From positions 2,418,001 to 2,482,000 of the forward strand of contig CM033120.1 of NCBI GenBank assembly GCA_019321725.1: a DNA stretch of 64,000 bases, read 5' to 3'. This document shows positions 12,419 to 24,671 of this stretch, piece after piece. Positions within the stretch are counted from its first letter, which is position 1. Every line of letters begins with the position of its first letter. Source of the stretch: Paulownia fortunei (Eukaryota; Streptophyta; Magnoliopsida; Lamiales; Paulowniaceae). Below the pieces are notes generated by a model. That model was not told the origin of the DNA and did no database searches. It worked only from the letters and a program-made list of their open reading frames with translations. The position numbers were made by a program, and so were the translations under genes.

Positions 12419-13975
12419 TGTTAAAGATGAAATGTTAGTTGAGCAAGCTCTCTGAGATGTATTTTTGTCTCAAACAGGTGATTCGTTCAACTTTTGATAT
12501 TATTCCATGCACACAGCATAATTTTTGGCTAATCTAATATCGAACATGTGTTAGTTTTTGTTTGATGGACTTCATGTTCATATTTGGTTTCTGCTCCTGT
12601 CAGATGCATGCTGATTTCATGCTGTAAACTACTGATTAATATTCATTTAATCACTATAGAATTTCACAAGGTCGATGCTAGAAGTCTAGAACAGTCATTT
12701 ACTGTTGAAGCCGTTACTATGATTTGGTGGCGTTATGAAGTGTTAGGTATTAGATAATTGGCTTGTAACTTTTTATGAATCATTTTTTTTTTTTTTTATT
12801 TTGAATTTCATCCGTTGTAAGCCTTTACTTATATGATTCACTGTAGAGGCTGGTAATAGAGATGCCAAGTGTATTTCTCTCCCTTCCTCTCTCTAGCATG
12901 TACAAATCGAGGGTATAAGCTTGGTAATAGGCGACGTACTTATTGCACATGTAATTTGTAATACATGGATAGAAACAAGCATCTTCATCTTAATTCAGAA
13001 GGATGTCACTGGTATGTGGTATGCTTCTTATATTTAGATGCCTCATGCAATCCTTTCAACTGAGGATATTGAAGTTCTGTTTTACAGATGAAAGGATGCC
13101 TTGACTTTTATGCTTATTTGATGATTTTTCTGAAAGAGCTCACAAAATGTACGGGTATGAAGCTTTTCCTTGCACTTTGGATAAATTCACCTGGACATAG
13201 CTTTGTTGAAGAGCATTGTCAGTAAGCAATAGTGTTTGTAGAAGTGCTGAATTAACAGGAAAATTCTTATTCTGATCAAGGATTAGCTTTGCATCATAGT
13301 GCTTGCTTTAAATGTAGCCTATTTGTAGTCCATATCAATAGTTTCCGGTTTCTAATATTTGTTGAAGAATAACAATTTCCGTTTATTTAATTTTTCTCAT
13401 GTCACTAAATTTTTGAAATTTAGGTTAAATTCATCAGTCATGTATCAGATTACAAGCACAACCTAAATATTTGGAGTACATTACAATTTTGACTGTATAA
13501 TGAAAAAATCATAGGTTTAACCAAGCTCGGTCGAAAATTCTAAAGCCTAGTAAAACACAACCAATGTGAAATATCCAGATTAGAACTAAGGTCATTCTGG
13601 GAGTATTTAGCTTCATCCCACGTCAACCAAGCTCTGTCTGTGCGTGTGTGATAAAATGAAGAATAATATTTAACAACGAGGAGCTTCTGTCGAGAAGTTC
13701 AGAAGTAGAATATGGACATAGATATAGATTGAGAATATATTAGATGGATAGAGGGTTTCAGAGATAAAAGAAAAAAAAAGTCATTTAGAACCACTGAAGA
13801 TTATGCTAGGACATGATATATACATGAACTCATCTTACATAACGGCTTAGGATTCAAATCTGTAGATCACTTTGTGACCAAATTGCTATCACAGGCTTAT
13901 GATGCAAACATTGGTTTCAGCTGCATTACTACATTATGAGGAGAAAGCCATATGTGACATGAAACAGATTTGCCT
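12419..13975. other. 3' flank of gene 1, otherwise empty
   Basis: The first 500-600 bases probably include the 3' UTR (T-rich, with TGTAATTTGTAATAC near 12950 as a possible polyadenylation region). Beyond that I see no gene, repeat or mobile element. Confidence 0.35.
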
Positions 13976-13979
13976 GTTC

Positions 13980-16750
13980 ACTTCTATACCAAGGTGATAT
14001 TCAGTTCGAATATTCTTGAGCCTATCTAGGACACTTTCATATCTAGTCTTTCCTCAGGCAAATCTGATATGCATTCTAGAGATAGATTCATACAATGATT
14101 TCATAAGCGGACCGGTGACCAACTGATTTTATTAAAATTAGCGGTTCAATCGGTCGACCGGTTTAATGAAAATTAATTATATTTTCTTATTTTATTATGT
14201 AAAATAATAATATAATAGATTAATTGTTATGTAATACATTTTAAATGTAAAAATAAATAATAGCTACATAAAACACATATAACAAAACACAAATTCAAAT
14301 AATCACATAAATATAACAAAATATTAAATTTAAACCTTTATAAAATTAAAAAAAAAAAAAAAACATTAAAACCGGTCAAATCGGTTTTGACCGGTTTGAC
14401 CGGGACCGACCTCCGGTTCCCGGTTGGACCGGTTGAACTGGCCGGTTCGATCCGATTTTGACAACATTGATTTCATAATTGATGAGAAGCACCTTTCTTT
14501 AGCTTTTATGCTTGCTTTGTCCGTGTTCGGCAAATTAGCATCCACAACATGCATCAACAAAATCCCATAGCTATAAACATCCACCATAGTTGACACTAAT
14601 TTCGCTGAACCATACTCTGAAAAGTTGATTCAAAGTCACCAATACAATGAGAAATGATGAGTGAGAATTGTAGAAAACAGAAGAAAGTAATACACAAGAA
14701 ATAAGAGTTTTGTAAATAGGATGAGAATAATAGTAAAGAAGCAATGTCTGTAACTTGCTACCAACTTAACCCATTTCTCTTGTTTATCTGCCTTTTATTT
14801 AATTTGTTTTTTTTTTTTTTGTTTTCTTTGAAATTTTTTAAAGATTTTAAAAGTGTGAAGGTAATTGATCTCTATCTTTCAAATGCGAGGATAATTGCTT
14901 GTACAGGCCATATGCCAATCAATTCTAATACATTAAACTACCATAGGTTATAGTACATATAGACTGTCGTATGTGTACATTTTAACGCAATATTTCAATG
15001 GTAAAATACTATTTTACCTGGTGCCATATACCCAAAGTTACCCAAAGTCCTTCTCTGTGACATTCTCTGGTCTTCTGTCAAACATATTGGCAATGCCAAA
15101 ATCACCAACATGAGCAAACATATGTTCATCCCAAAGAATGTTGCTAGGCTTCAAGTCACAATGAGCAATAGGGACGGAATAACCCTGATGAAGATAATAT
15201 AGAGCGTATGCCACATCTATCATTATCCCCAGTCATTGAACTATGTCTATGCAATAGTTGTCAGAGTAAAGCCATTTGTCAGGTTTCCATTGGGTATGTA
15301 TTACAACACCAAGGCTTTAAACTGAGGTTGGAGCAACTGCTAATTACCTTGACTAGGTTTCTATGATGAATATTGCACAATATTTGACACTGTGTATCAA
15401 AGCTCCTGAATGCACCTTGCAAATCTAGACGTAAAACCTTTACAGCAGCAACCGTTCCACTGGTAAATATTGCCTTGTATACTGATCCTAGGTTGCCTTT
15501 CCCTATCAGATTCACTTCATTGAAATTGTTTGTTGCCTGGCGAATTTCATAATACGAGATCCTCCTGTGCACTAGACCAGGCGGAGAATCTGGTTGAACA
15601 GGAATTCTTGAATTTGAATTTCTGTTAAGACATATAAGTAGCCAGATTATTATGGTTGCAGCAATAACTATTAAGCCAATTGGCAGTACAATATATTTTA
15701 AAGCTCCGGTCTTCTTCAGTTATATTCTTTGTTCCTTACTTCTGCATTCCTTGACCTTAAATCGAGAAGCCCCACACAAATCTTTATCATGTTCAGGAAA
15801 GTTCCACCATCTGGAATTTTGGCACTGAGTTGGACGAAAGAAACATTAAAATACTTGAGATGTGTAAGTTTTTCCAACGACTTGGGGATTATGCCTGAGA
15901 GATTGTTGTAGGATAAACCCAAGTGTTGCAAATCTAATATATTGGCAAAGGATTCAGGTATAGGACCTTGAAACTTGTTACTTGACAAAGTTAAATATCC
16001 CAAACTCTGAAGCTCCCCAACGGTGCTAGGAATAGAACCTTTAAACTGATTTCCTGATAAATATAATCCCCTCATACTCTTCATACTGCCAAATTCTGGA
16101 GCTAGGGACCCAGTAAAGAAATTGTAGGACAAGTCCAAAAGCTCAATGTCCTTGTTCCATAAAGCTGCTGGCACAGTTGAATTCAGCAAGTTGGTGGATG
16201 CATTAATCACTCTTGGAGAAGTAATGTTTCCCAAGCAGCTTGGTAATTGTCCAAAGCGCTTATTTTATCCCAAATTCAAATAATAAAGCTCTTCAAAATT
16301 GCAAAATGTACTAGGTATTAACCCCTGTATTTTGCACCCATCTAATGTCAATGACTGCATGTTTCTCAAATGTCCTATTTGTTTGAGGAATTTGATCCTG
16401 ACAAATCATTACCTCCTAGGTTCAACACCCACAAAGTACTCATGTTACCAATTTGACTTGGTACTGCTCCTCTGATGCCCACAAGAATTGGCATAGAATC
16501 GTTGAAGAGACATGGACAAATTACCTGAGAAGAAGGATTTAGGAAGTGTTCCATTGAGCCGATTGGCTCCTATCGACATAATTTCAGGAATGACAGTGTG
16601 CCAATTTCTTTAGCAATGGTGCCTCCCAGACCCATATCGAATAAGTTCAACCTGGTCGCTCTTTGGTGCCTCAGCCCACAGGTGACACCAATCCAAGAAC
16701 AAATATGGGTTCCTTGTGACAAATTCTTAGGTATGATTGTCATTTTGGTG
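13980..16750 (-). pseudogene. LRR receptor-like kinase pseudogene (subfamily XII type)
   Basis: On the minus strand the parts of a plasma-membrane LRR kinase appear in order: LRR N-terminal cap (GTHICSWIGVTCGLRHQ, near 16700), broken LRRs, a 172-codon open stretch of about six LRRs (16234-15716), one membrane segment near 15690 (LPIGLIVIAATIIIWLL), then kinase. The kinase shows GKGNLGSVYKA and AVKVL, HCDLKPSNIL, GDFG and GYMAP, an intron at 15017-14617 with good GT and AG sites, then VDVYSYGILLMHVV. HCD instead of HRD marks a non-RD kinase, as in FLS2, EFR and Xa21 relatives. The alpha-C glutamate position reads Q (FDTQC). Several LRRs are missing, frames shift at 15720, 15280-15225 and near 14020, and a 362-bp insertion splits the C-lobe. 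It cannot make a normal receptor. Confidence 0.85.
14106..14467. mobile_element. CCGGTT-rich non-autonomous DNA transposon insertion
   Basis: A 362-bp block with many ACCGGT/CCGGTT motifs near both ends and an AT-rich centre holding an A18 run. It interrupts the kinase C-lobe of the receptor-kinase pseudogene. TGATTTCATA stands at 14096-14105 and again at 14468-14477, so one copy is a target-site duplication of 9-10 bp; removing the block and one copy joins the two kinase pieces. The size of the duplication suggests Mutator-like or hAT-like insertion, but the terminal repeats are too imperfect to decide. Confidence 0.7.
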
Positions 16751-17246
16751 TGACTATAAAAATGAACTCACTATTTTAACAGTAATTATGATTTAATTCA
16801 AATATCCTGAGTGTACCACCATGATAGTACTACATCATTTGTGCAGTTGTTCCCCTGCAGCTTCTCCAAAATTTTAATTTTCTATATGCAAGAAAATGAA
16901 ATATCAAGTTTTTGCCTCCCTAGATTTGCCTAAATTGATTGGATGTTGTAATTGGAATGCCTTGAAGGTACTCTCGAAGACCAAGCAAATTTTTTTTTTT
17001 TTTATTTTATTTTATTTTTTAAGTTTATAGCTCAAACGGCAAAACAGATTGACACCTTTCATATTGATTTTGAGAAAAGTTTTGAACTTGCACAAGGTTA
17101 TTGATATTGCTCAACCTTAAATTATGATTGAGTTTTAGGTTGTTGACAAGTTAGTTTGACTATTTCTGTGAATATATTGAATATTCAAAATATTATTTAT
17201 TAAAAAATATAACAAACACTATTATTTGGAATTTTTATAACATCGA

Positions 17247-17284
<38 letters not shown>

Positions 17285-17765
17285 AAAAATTAAATTCGCT
17301 AAAAAACTGTAATAACTTTGTACTATAGGGAACAACACATTCGGAAAATTCCATAATACCTATTTGACTTGTGATGAACAATTTTAGAGATACAATCAAA
17401 TAATATCCCCTCCCTCACCCTTTTTCTCTCTTTTTTTTGGAATAAGTGACGAAAGAGAGAGAATAAAAATGGATTCAACATCTATAAAACTGGGAAGGGT
17501 TCAAATTTAAACTCAATGACTATAATAGAGGCAGCCATGGGGTAGAGTAGGAAAAAAATATATATAATAAAATACTAAAATCATAATTTATCAATAATTT
17601 TCTATTTTATTTGAGTAATATCCATCTCTGTAGTATGTCGTATCCATCTAAAGTGAATAGCCTGGTAACATCAATGGGCTTGAACCATTTTTGCCCCCAA
17701 AATCTTAAATAGGATTTTGGTGAAATAAAAATTAGACAAAAAAAAAATAAAATATTTTCAGCCCT
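16751..17765. other. AT-rich spacer with poly(A) tract
   Basis: No coding signal. A run of about 29 A lies at 17252-17281. Near 17023-17100 a TAGCTCAAACGG string and a later TTTTGAACTT string resemble RNA polymerase III A and B boxes, as in tRNA-derived SINEs, but no clear SINE end is visible. Confidence 0.35.
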
Positions 17766-17769
17766 AATA

Positions 17770-19070
17770 ATTTGTGTGAAAAAGAACCAAAGTTTACTGA
17801 AGCAGAACATGAACTTTCTACATTTGGAGAACAATTGAATCAAATCCAACTAAGAGAAATCGAACCTTCTTCTCATGAAACTTCTGAAGGAATAGAATCA
17901 GACTAACCAACTACTTAGTGAGAAAAATTGTCAGCCTTATAAATCAATTCTCTTTTATCCTTGATTTAATTGACAAAATCGTAAAATAAAATAAAAATAT
18001 CTGCACCAATTACAAGATATAATTTTAAAAAATGGAAAAACATCATGAATATGTGCAATTCTCAAAAATTGAACAGACTTTCTTTTTCTGAACTTCAACC
18101 AGATATTAATCATCTTAAACAAGAAATCAAAAAACTTAAAACTGACACCGTATGGATAAAACAAGATGTTTTTATACTAAAAATACAAAAAAGAATCATG
18201 TTAAAAAAGATATAAACAAGAAGAGTAACTGAGAAGAAGATTCTTTTGTTAACTCTCTTTCAAGAATATTAATAAAAAGTGGGGTGTCCAAATCTAATCA
18301 TTGAAGACTTCAAACTTGAAGTCATAGCACTTATGAATTCACGAGCAATAATGAACTGCATCCAAGAGAGATTATTCCCAAAAAAGTACTTTGAAAAAAT
18401 CAAATAAAAGTTTTGTACTGAAAATGCTATGAACCTCAACTCACATCTGTAATCATGGGATTTGTTTTAAAATAAATTTTGTTCTTGTCAAAAATTTAAA
18501 TACTCTCATAATTTCAGGAAATTCATATTTGCAAATGATTTTCCCAATTCAAGTCAATACCATAGGAATTAAAACTTATGTCATGGGCAAAGAAATTTTT
18601 TTCTAATACCAACTTCCTATTACTCAGAGGGACATAACAAAACGTTCACCACACTTTGATTTTTGAAGATTTTATTCAAAAGAAAAGAAAAATATATTCT
18701 TTTCCCGAATGAAGAAATTTCTTATTAAAATTTTGAAAAACAGATTTTTATGCTTATTGTTAAGGAAAAAATCAAAAGTTTTCAAAAACAAGTAGAGGAA
18801 CAAATTTTGTTCAGATTTGCACAATGCTTTTTAGGGAGAGAAACACATTGCTATTCTCCCTTATAAACTACATATCAAAGAAAGGAATATCCCCACCAGA
18901 GCTACATGTCTTAGAATATTGCCAAGAACTCCTCGACAAACAGATAACTCGTCTTTCAAACTTTCACTGGTCATACTCCGTTTTCTATGTTCAGAAAATG
19001 CTAAACTAGAGAAGAAATCTCCAAGTCTTGTAATCACTACCAACTGTTCAAGAAAGTCCTTAAGGGCATT
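17770..19070 (+). mobile_element. Endogenous pararetrovirus (caulimovirid-like) fragment, broken
   Basis: On the plus strand, decayed reading frames carry in order: a Glu/Ser-rich stretch (17780-17905), a short coiled-coil-like segment (INHLKQEIKKLKTDTVW, near 18105-18180), a retropepsin-like domain (about 18294-18640, with ALMNSRAIMNCIQE, ICFKINFVLVKNL and YVMGKEI) and the start of a reverse-transcriptase domain (about 18810-19010, with SVFYVQKML). This order, and the cysteine-containing segment just after the protease active site, match capsid-protease-RT polyproteins of plant Caulimoviridae. The protease active-site triplet, normally D-S/T-G, reads N-S-R. Frames shift between segments and stops are frequent, so no polyprotein can be made. 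Neither movement protein nor the RT YxDD region is present. Assignment is from recognition, not alignment. Confidence 0.6.
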
Positions 19071-19108
19071 TTTACTGTGATATATGGAATGACTAATTGA
19101 TACACCAA

Positions 19109-20159
19109 GGCCTTGTTTGGTAGCAGTGATACCTATTTAATTTGTTGTTTGGTTCGGAGCTTATGACCTTGGAAGAACTAATTTATACATGAGCAAAAAA
19201 TACCCTTTGAATATATATTTACTTTTGAAATCTTAACTTTTCTCATGCTCCATTCTTCATTTATCTTCAAGACTCCCACCTAACTCAAACCTCTTTTATC
19301 TTCCTCAAAGGCAAAGTGAGATAAGTTCCACACAAAATAATTTTTAAAATCAACGAACCCATGAAAATGGGTAGAACATCTTGACTTTTAATAAAGTTTA
19401 GTGTTTTTTCTTGATTTTTAGGTTTTATTTTTCTTTTTGGGCAATTTAAAGTGAGTTTCCCCTATTTGTTGTTCTTATCACGTTGTGAGGTGGACTTTTG
19501 AGAAGTTAATATATATATTGTTACATAAGTCATGGGTATATCAAAATTTTAATCCTTTTGTGATTTTCTTTTTCTTTTTTATATTTAGTTGTGTGGATTT
19601 GGATATTTTTTGAGAGCAATATCTAATTTTATGCTTATAGAAGAACTATATCTCCTACCTCCATATTTTATAAAAGCAAGTCTTAGTAAAATATTTATGA
19701 GAGGTTCCCATAATTTTCTAAACTAATTTATATGGGTAAAATGGTTATGGGAGGTAAACTAATATTCTAAACTAGTTTAAGTGGTGATAAAAATATTTAA
19801 AAGTGTAAAAAAAAAAAAACCGTATTGTTAGTGAGTTTAATGCATCTAAGTTGCTTTTATTGTTTGTTGTTCAAAGATTTTTGTGTGGTTCAATGAATTA
19901 GTATTGTGAATAAGTTATGGTATATATTTAATAAATGGTGATAAAAATACTCAAGGTTAAAAAAGTTAAGAGTATTTTAGATTTTATTTAATTCTATCCT
20001 ACTCTTTTTGTTGTCCAACCAAACAATATGTTATTTGGGAGGTTGGATATCATCTAATTTAAAACAACCTAACAAATATAATATTAGAGGGGTTTAATAC
20101 ATTCTAAATCCTATTGCCAATGTATTATTCTTTATCCCATCAAGGCTACCAAATGAGCC
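19109..20159. mobile_element. MITE-like element with TTTGGTAGC inverted ends
   Basis: The left end reads GGCCTTGTTTGGTAGC and the right end, reverse-complemented, reads GGCTCATTTGGTAGCC, so a TTTGGTAGC core and flanking G/C bases are inverted about 1.05 kb apart. The interior is AT-rich and non-coding. Ends like these occur in PIF/Harbinger and hAT MITEs. I see no clear target duplication (the flanks are CAA and ATA). Confidence 0.45.
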
Positions 20160-20166
20160 ATAAATG

Positions 20167-20530
20167 TAGGGATGACAATGGATTTGGGTAAAATCCAGAT
20201 CCGCCCCATTTGGGGCGGGTCTCAACAATATACATAAGTTTAGGGCTGCAATCGAACCGAATCAAACATAACAGGAAAAAACTCGAGCCGACTCGTTTGA
20301 ATTTTTTATAAGCTCGAGCTCAATTCGAGCTTTTACAATCAAGTTTGAGTTCGATTTGTTTGAAAATTATTAAGCTCGCGAACGACTCGATCTCAGTTTG
20401 AAAATGAATCATTTAGTATGTTAAACGAGCTTAATTCGAGCTCGACTCATTAAATAATTAGAAAGATTGAGCTAAGTTCGAGCTCGTTAAGCATACAATC
20501 GAGCTCAAGTTCGAGCTCGATAAGCACATT
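20167..20530. mobile_element. hAT terminal and subterminal sequence
   Basis: Two hAT-like ends follow one another: TAGGGATGACAATGG at 20167 and TAGGGCTGCAATCG at 20241. The second is followed by about 280 bases rich in CGAGCTC and TTCGAGCTCGA motifs in both orientations, typical of hAT subterminal regions that bind transposase. It probably marks the 3' end of the transposase-bearing element on the minus strand. The matching end on the right of that gene was not found. Confidence 0.5.
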
Positions 20531-21212
20531 TCATTTCAAAAAATAGAAAACAACACCTGCAAAAACCAAAGCAATCACTTAAAACTAAAATCAAAGGCAT
20601 AAGAGAGCTAGAGAAATATAAATGCTGCTGAAAAAAGTAAAAAAAAAAAAAATTGATATCATAACAAAATGAACTATGGAGAAGGCTCAATGCAAGTTGG
20701 CAAAGACTTAAAGCTAAACACAAAATGTTATAAAACAAGAAGCAAAAAAATCTATTTTCAAATATAATTTACATCAAATACATCCAGTTTTGTGTAACAA
20801 TAACATTCTCAAGTTTATACTTTCGATAAGGCGATAACAATTGCAAAACCCACCATGAATCTCATATGATAACAGTTGCAAGACCCACCATGATCTCCTA
20901 TATTAACAAACACCCTACAAAATCAAATACAATATCCCAATTAAAAAAGAAAATGAAGACTTAACAACCAACAAGCATACAATAAGTACTATATAAATTT
21001 TTAAAGTAACCAACTTTATCAATTCCATAACAATAAACTTTACTAGAGCTCTAAAAATGTGATAATAAAGGCTTTTAAGTCAAACGAATCTCTTGAATCT
21101 CTTGAATCTCCGGCTTTTGTTTTTACATACAAATACATAAGATCAAAATATTAGGCATAAACATAATAGCATGCATGATATATAACACATAATTAATTAA
21201 ATACACAATTAA
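20531..21212. other. 3' non-coding part of hAT element
   Basis: AT-rich sequence between the subterminal repeats and the transposase stop codon; no other gene is seen. Confidence 0.35.
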
Positions 21213-21720
21213 TTAAGATATTAATTTACTCACTTTTGTTTTTCTCTTGATTCTATAATGAGCTAGCAACCAATCTTCTGCACAAAGTAAAACTTGAGCG
21301 GTATCCATTCCCAAAGAGGCACGATATAGATCAATAACCCTACCACCAGCACTAAAAGCCGATTCGGAAGCCACAATAGTTATTGAAATTGATAGAACAT
21401 CACAAGCCATCTTTGACAAGATCCTAAACTTTAAGTTGTTCATCTTCCACCATGAAAATGCATCAAATTCATTATCTTCACAGATAACAACTCCTTCATC
21501 CAAATACACTTCAATTTCATATTTTACTTGTTCAACACTATCAACATTCTTAATATAGTTAGCAAATTGTGCCCTCACTTTACCTTTTCCTCTTCCACTA
21601 ACATACTGATACCATTAGAACTTTCTTTTTCTTTTTGAGTATCACCTTGAACATTTTTTTCAACAATATTAGCTTTGTGAGCTCAACATACTCATTATAC
21701 AACATGCACAATGTCTCACG

Positions 21721-22860
21721 AACTATGGTGATGTGCTCAATTAAATCAGCTGCAGAATAGATCTCTAGAACACACCATTCAATCAACTTCATCTTATTTC
21801 TTGGATCTAAAACTACTGCTGCAGTGATTAACAAGTTACAATCTCCCCAATATTTATCAAATTTAGCCTTCATCCTCTTAACCATATCTGTCATGTAACT
21901 ACCTTCGCCCACATTTGCTTTATTTAACAACTTTTTTATGTTATAAAGTTAAGTAAGAAACAAGTTTGAAGTTGGATATTTAGTACCTGAAATGTGATGG
22001 GTGACTTCATTAAATTCTTCAAGAAATGAACAAAATAAGAAACAAGTTTGAAGTTAGATATCCAATACCAGAAATGAGGTGGGTGACTTCATTAAATTCT
22101 TCAAAAAAAAAAGAACAAACACGAACCTTCTCCTAATCCTCCTCACTTGTCAAAAAATTATAAGAAGTATCCTTTTGTTGATATCTTAGAAAGACATCTT
22201 TGAACTCTAAAGCAGCCGACAATATGCAATATGTTGCATTCCACCTCATGCAACAATCCAACACAAGCTTCTTTGAAGATAATTGCAGTTGTTTTGCAAT
22301 TTCAATAAACATATTAATACGGATCTCTGAAACTGCTATGTGCTTTACAGTTTCACACACATTAAAAATTACATCTTGAACCTTAGATAGCCAGTCTTGC
22401 ACCAAAAGATTCTAGATATGTGTGCAACATCTTACATGAAATAATTTGCCACTAAGAGGAAGATTGTTTTTATATGAGAGGTTCTCTTTTAACATCCGAA
22501 CAACTACATCATTATACATAACATTATCAACTGTAACTGTCCACACCTTATTCTCAATTCCCCATTCAACCAAATGTAGCACATCACAAATGACAAAACC
22601 GGAATGGATTGGTGGGACATCACAAAATTCAGATTTCGCTTCTGCAAATTTCAATTGGAGTCCACATAATGACAAATGACAACCATATATGAAACTTTCT
22701 GATCTGACTTCCATAAATCAGTCACACTGACCCTATTCACATCCTTTAATGCTGTCGTCAATTTTTTCTTCTCCAATTCATAAGTAGCAATGTAATCTTT
22801 TTTTGTAGTGACACAACTAATCCTTTGATAATATGGAGTAGCTGCAGAATAGATCTCTAG
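21721..22860. repeat. Tandem duplication inside hAT transposase, unit 1
   Basis: This 1140-bp unit is repeated at 22861-23984. By eye the two differ at fewer than 20 positions, including a 3-bp indel (TTATGTTATA versus TTGTTATA). Each unit also contains a smaller tandem duplication of about 82 bp (here about 21957-22105), starting GAAACAAGTTTGAAGTT. Confidence 0.9.
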
Positions 22861-23984
22861 AACTATGGTGATGTGCTCAATTAAATCAGCTGCATAATAG
22901 ATCTCTAGAACACACCATTCAATCAACTTCATCTTATTTCTTGGATCTAAAACTACTGCTGCAGAGATTAACAAGTTACAATCTCCCCAATATTTATCAA
23001 ATTTAGCCTTCATCCTTTTAACCATATCTGTCATGTAACTACCTTCGCCCACATTTGCTTTATTTAACAACTTTTTTGTTATAAAGTTAAGTAAGAAACA
23101 AGTTTGAAGTTGGATATTTAGTACCTGAAATGTGATGGGTGACTTCATTAAATTCTTCAAGAAATGAACAAAATAAGAAACAAGTTTGAAGTTAGATATC
23201 CAATACCAGAAATGAGGTGGGTGACTTCATTAAATTCTTCAAAAAAAAAAGAACAAACACGAACCTTCTCCTAATCCTCCTCACTTGTCAAAAAATTATA
23301 AGAAGTATCCCTTTGTTGATATCTTGGAAAGACATCTTTGAACTCTAAAGCAACCGACAATATGCAATATGTTGCATTCCACCTCATGCAACAATCCAAG
23401 GCAAGCTTCTTTGAAGATAATTGCAGTTGTTTTGTAACTTCAATAAACATATTAATACGGATCTCTGAAACTGCTATGTGCTTTACAGTTTCACACACAT
23501 TAAAAATTACATCTTGAATCTTAGATAGCCAGTCTTGCATCAAAAGATTCTAGATATGTGCGCAACATCTTACATGAAATAATTTGCCACTAAGAGGAAG
23601 ATTGTTTTTATATGAGAGGTTCTCTTTTAACATCCGAACAACTACATCATTATACATAACATTATCAACTGTAACTGTCCACACCTTATTCTCAATTCCC
23701 CATTCAACCAAATGTAGCACATCACAAATGACAAAACCGGAATGGATTGGTGGGACATCACAAAAATTCAGATTTCGCTTCTGCAAATTCCAATTGGAGT
23801 CCACATAATGACAAATGACAACCATATATGAAACTTTCTGATCTGACTTCCATAAATCAGTCACACTGACCCTATTCACATCCTTTAATGCTGCCGTCAA
23901 TTTTTTCTTCTCCAATTCATAAGTAGCAATGTAATCTTTTTTTGTAGTGACACAACTAATCCTTTGATAATATGGAGTAGCTGT
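22861..23984. repeat. Tandem duplication inside hAT transposase, unit 2
   Basis: Second unit of the duplication. The sequence leading into it (22842-22863) repeats CAGAATAGATCTCTAGAAC, which also stands at about 21752-21770 inside unit 1, so the junction is not a simple end-to-end join. Confidence 0.9.
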
Positions 23985-24671
23985 CATCATCAATAAATTG
24001 AATATCTCATATTATGAAAAAATGAATAGCAGCTCATGAACAATAATCATGTGAGAAAGAATTTTCCTAATCTTTGCATGATCATACTTGAAATTTTGCA
24101 CCGAAATAACAGTTTCCGACTCAGTTATAGTCGTAGTGGGAGGCTCTTGTTGTTATGAGTTACTGCTTTATAGCTTCTCTTTATGAGCTTTATCTCATCT
24201 TTTAAGGGCTTTTAAAGGGTGTATAGTAGTGGGGTAGTATGGGACAAAAAATAAATCCACTTGGTTTAATATTTTTCTGTCATTTCTCACTAATCTGCTT
24301 TCTCATACAGCCTTTGAGGTGCCTAAGAAAATGCGTTGTAACACCACTCTTGTTAATTGTCAGTTGATGTTTACAATGAATACATTCAGCCTTCATTGTC
24401 CCATCCAGAAAAGTAACCTCTTTAAAGTCATTCATGCTTTTGATGTGTGTTTTCTTTTCTTTGTAGCATACAGATTGTTCTCCTCATCTTCAATAATCTC
24501 AAGTTGATGGATATTCTTACTTTGACTTGCTTCGTTGGTATCATTTGTACTTGGTTGAACTCCTCCTAGTGCAGGACTTGTGGGGAACCATGAGTTGATA
24601 ATGTGTTTGGAGTTGACATATTTGGAGCTATTTTGTATGTGTGATAATCTTCGTGAAGGCATTATAATCAA

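Larger units (their letters stand above)
21213..24671 (-). pseudogene. hAT transposase pseudogene (BED zinc finger, RNase H-like, dimerisation domain)
   Basis: From 24671 leftward the minus strand carries an N-terminal segment (24671-24432), a BED-type zinc finger at about 24440-24320 (ECIHCKHQ, then THFLRHL), the central catalytic region (FHVRCCAHI, DWLSKVQDVIF, CCMRWNATY), the region before the C-terminus (MVKRMKAKFDKYWGD, VLDPRNKM) and the C-terminal dimerisation domain at 21578-21213 (WWKMNNLKF, LSKMACDVLSI, VASESAFSAGGRV, DWLL). This matches plant RICESLEEPER/DAYSLEEPER-type hAT transposases, which cut and paste DNA in the nucleus. The gene is dead: its central part occurs twice in tandem, the frame breaks near the zinc finger and between most segments, and both copies share a TAG directly after the CAHI/CTHI motif. 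Confidence 0.85.
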
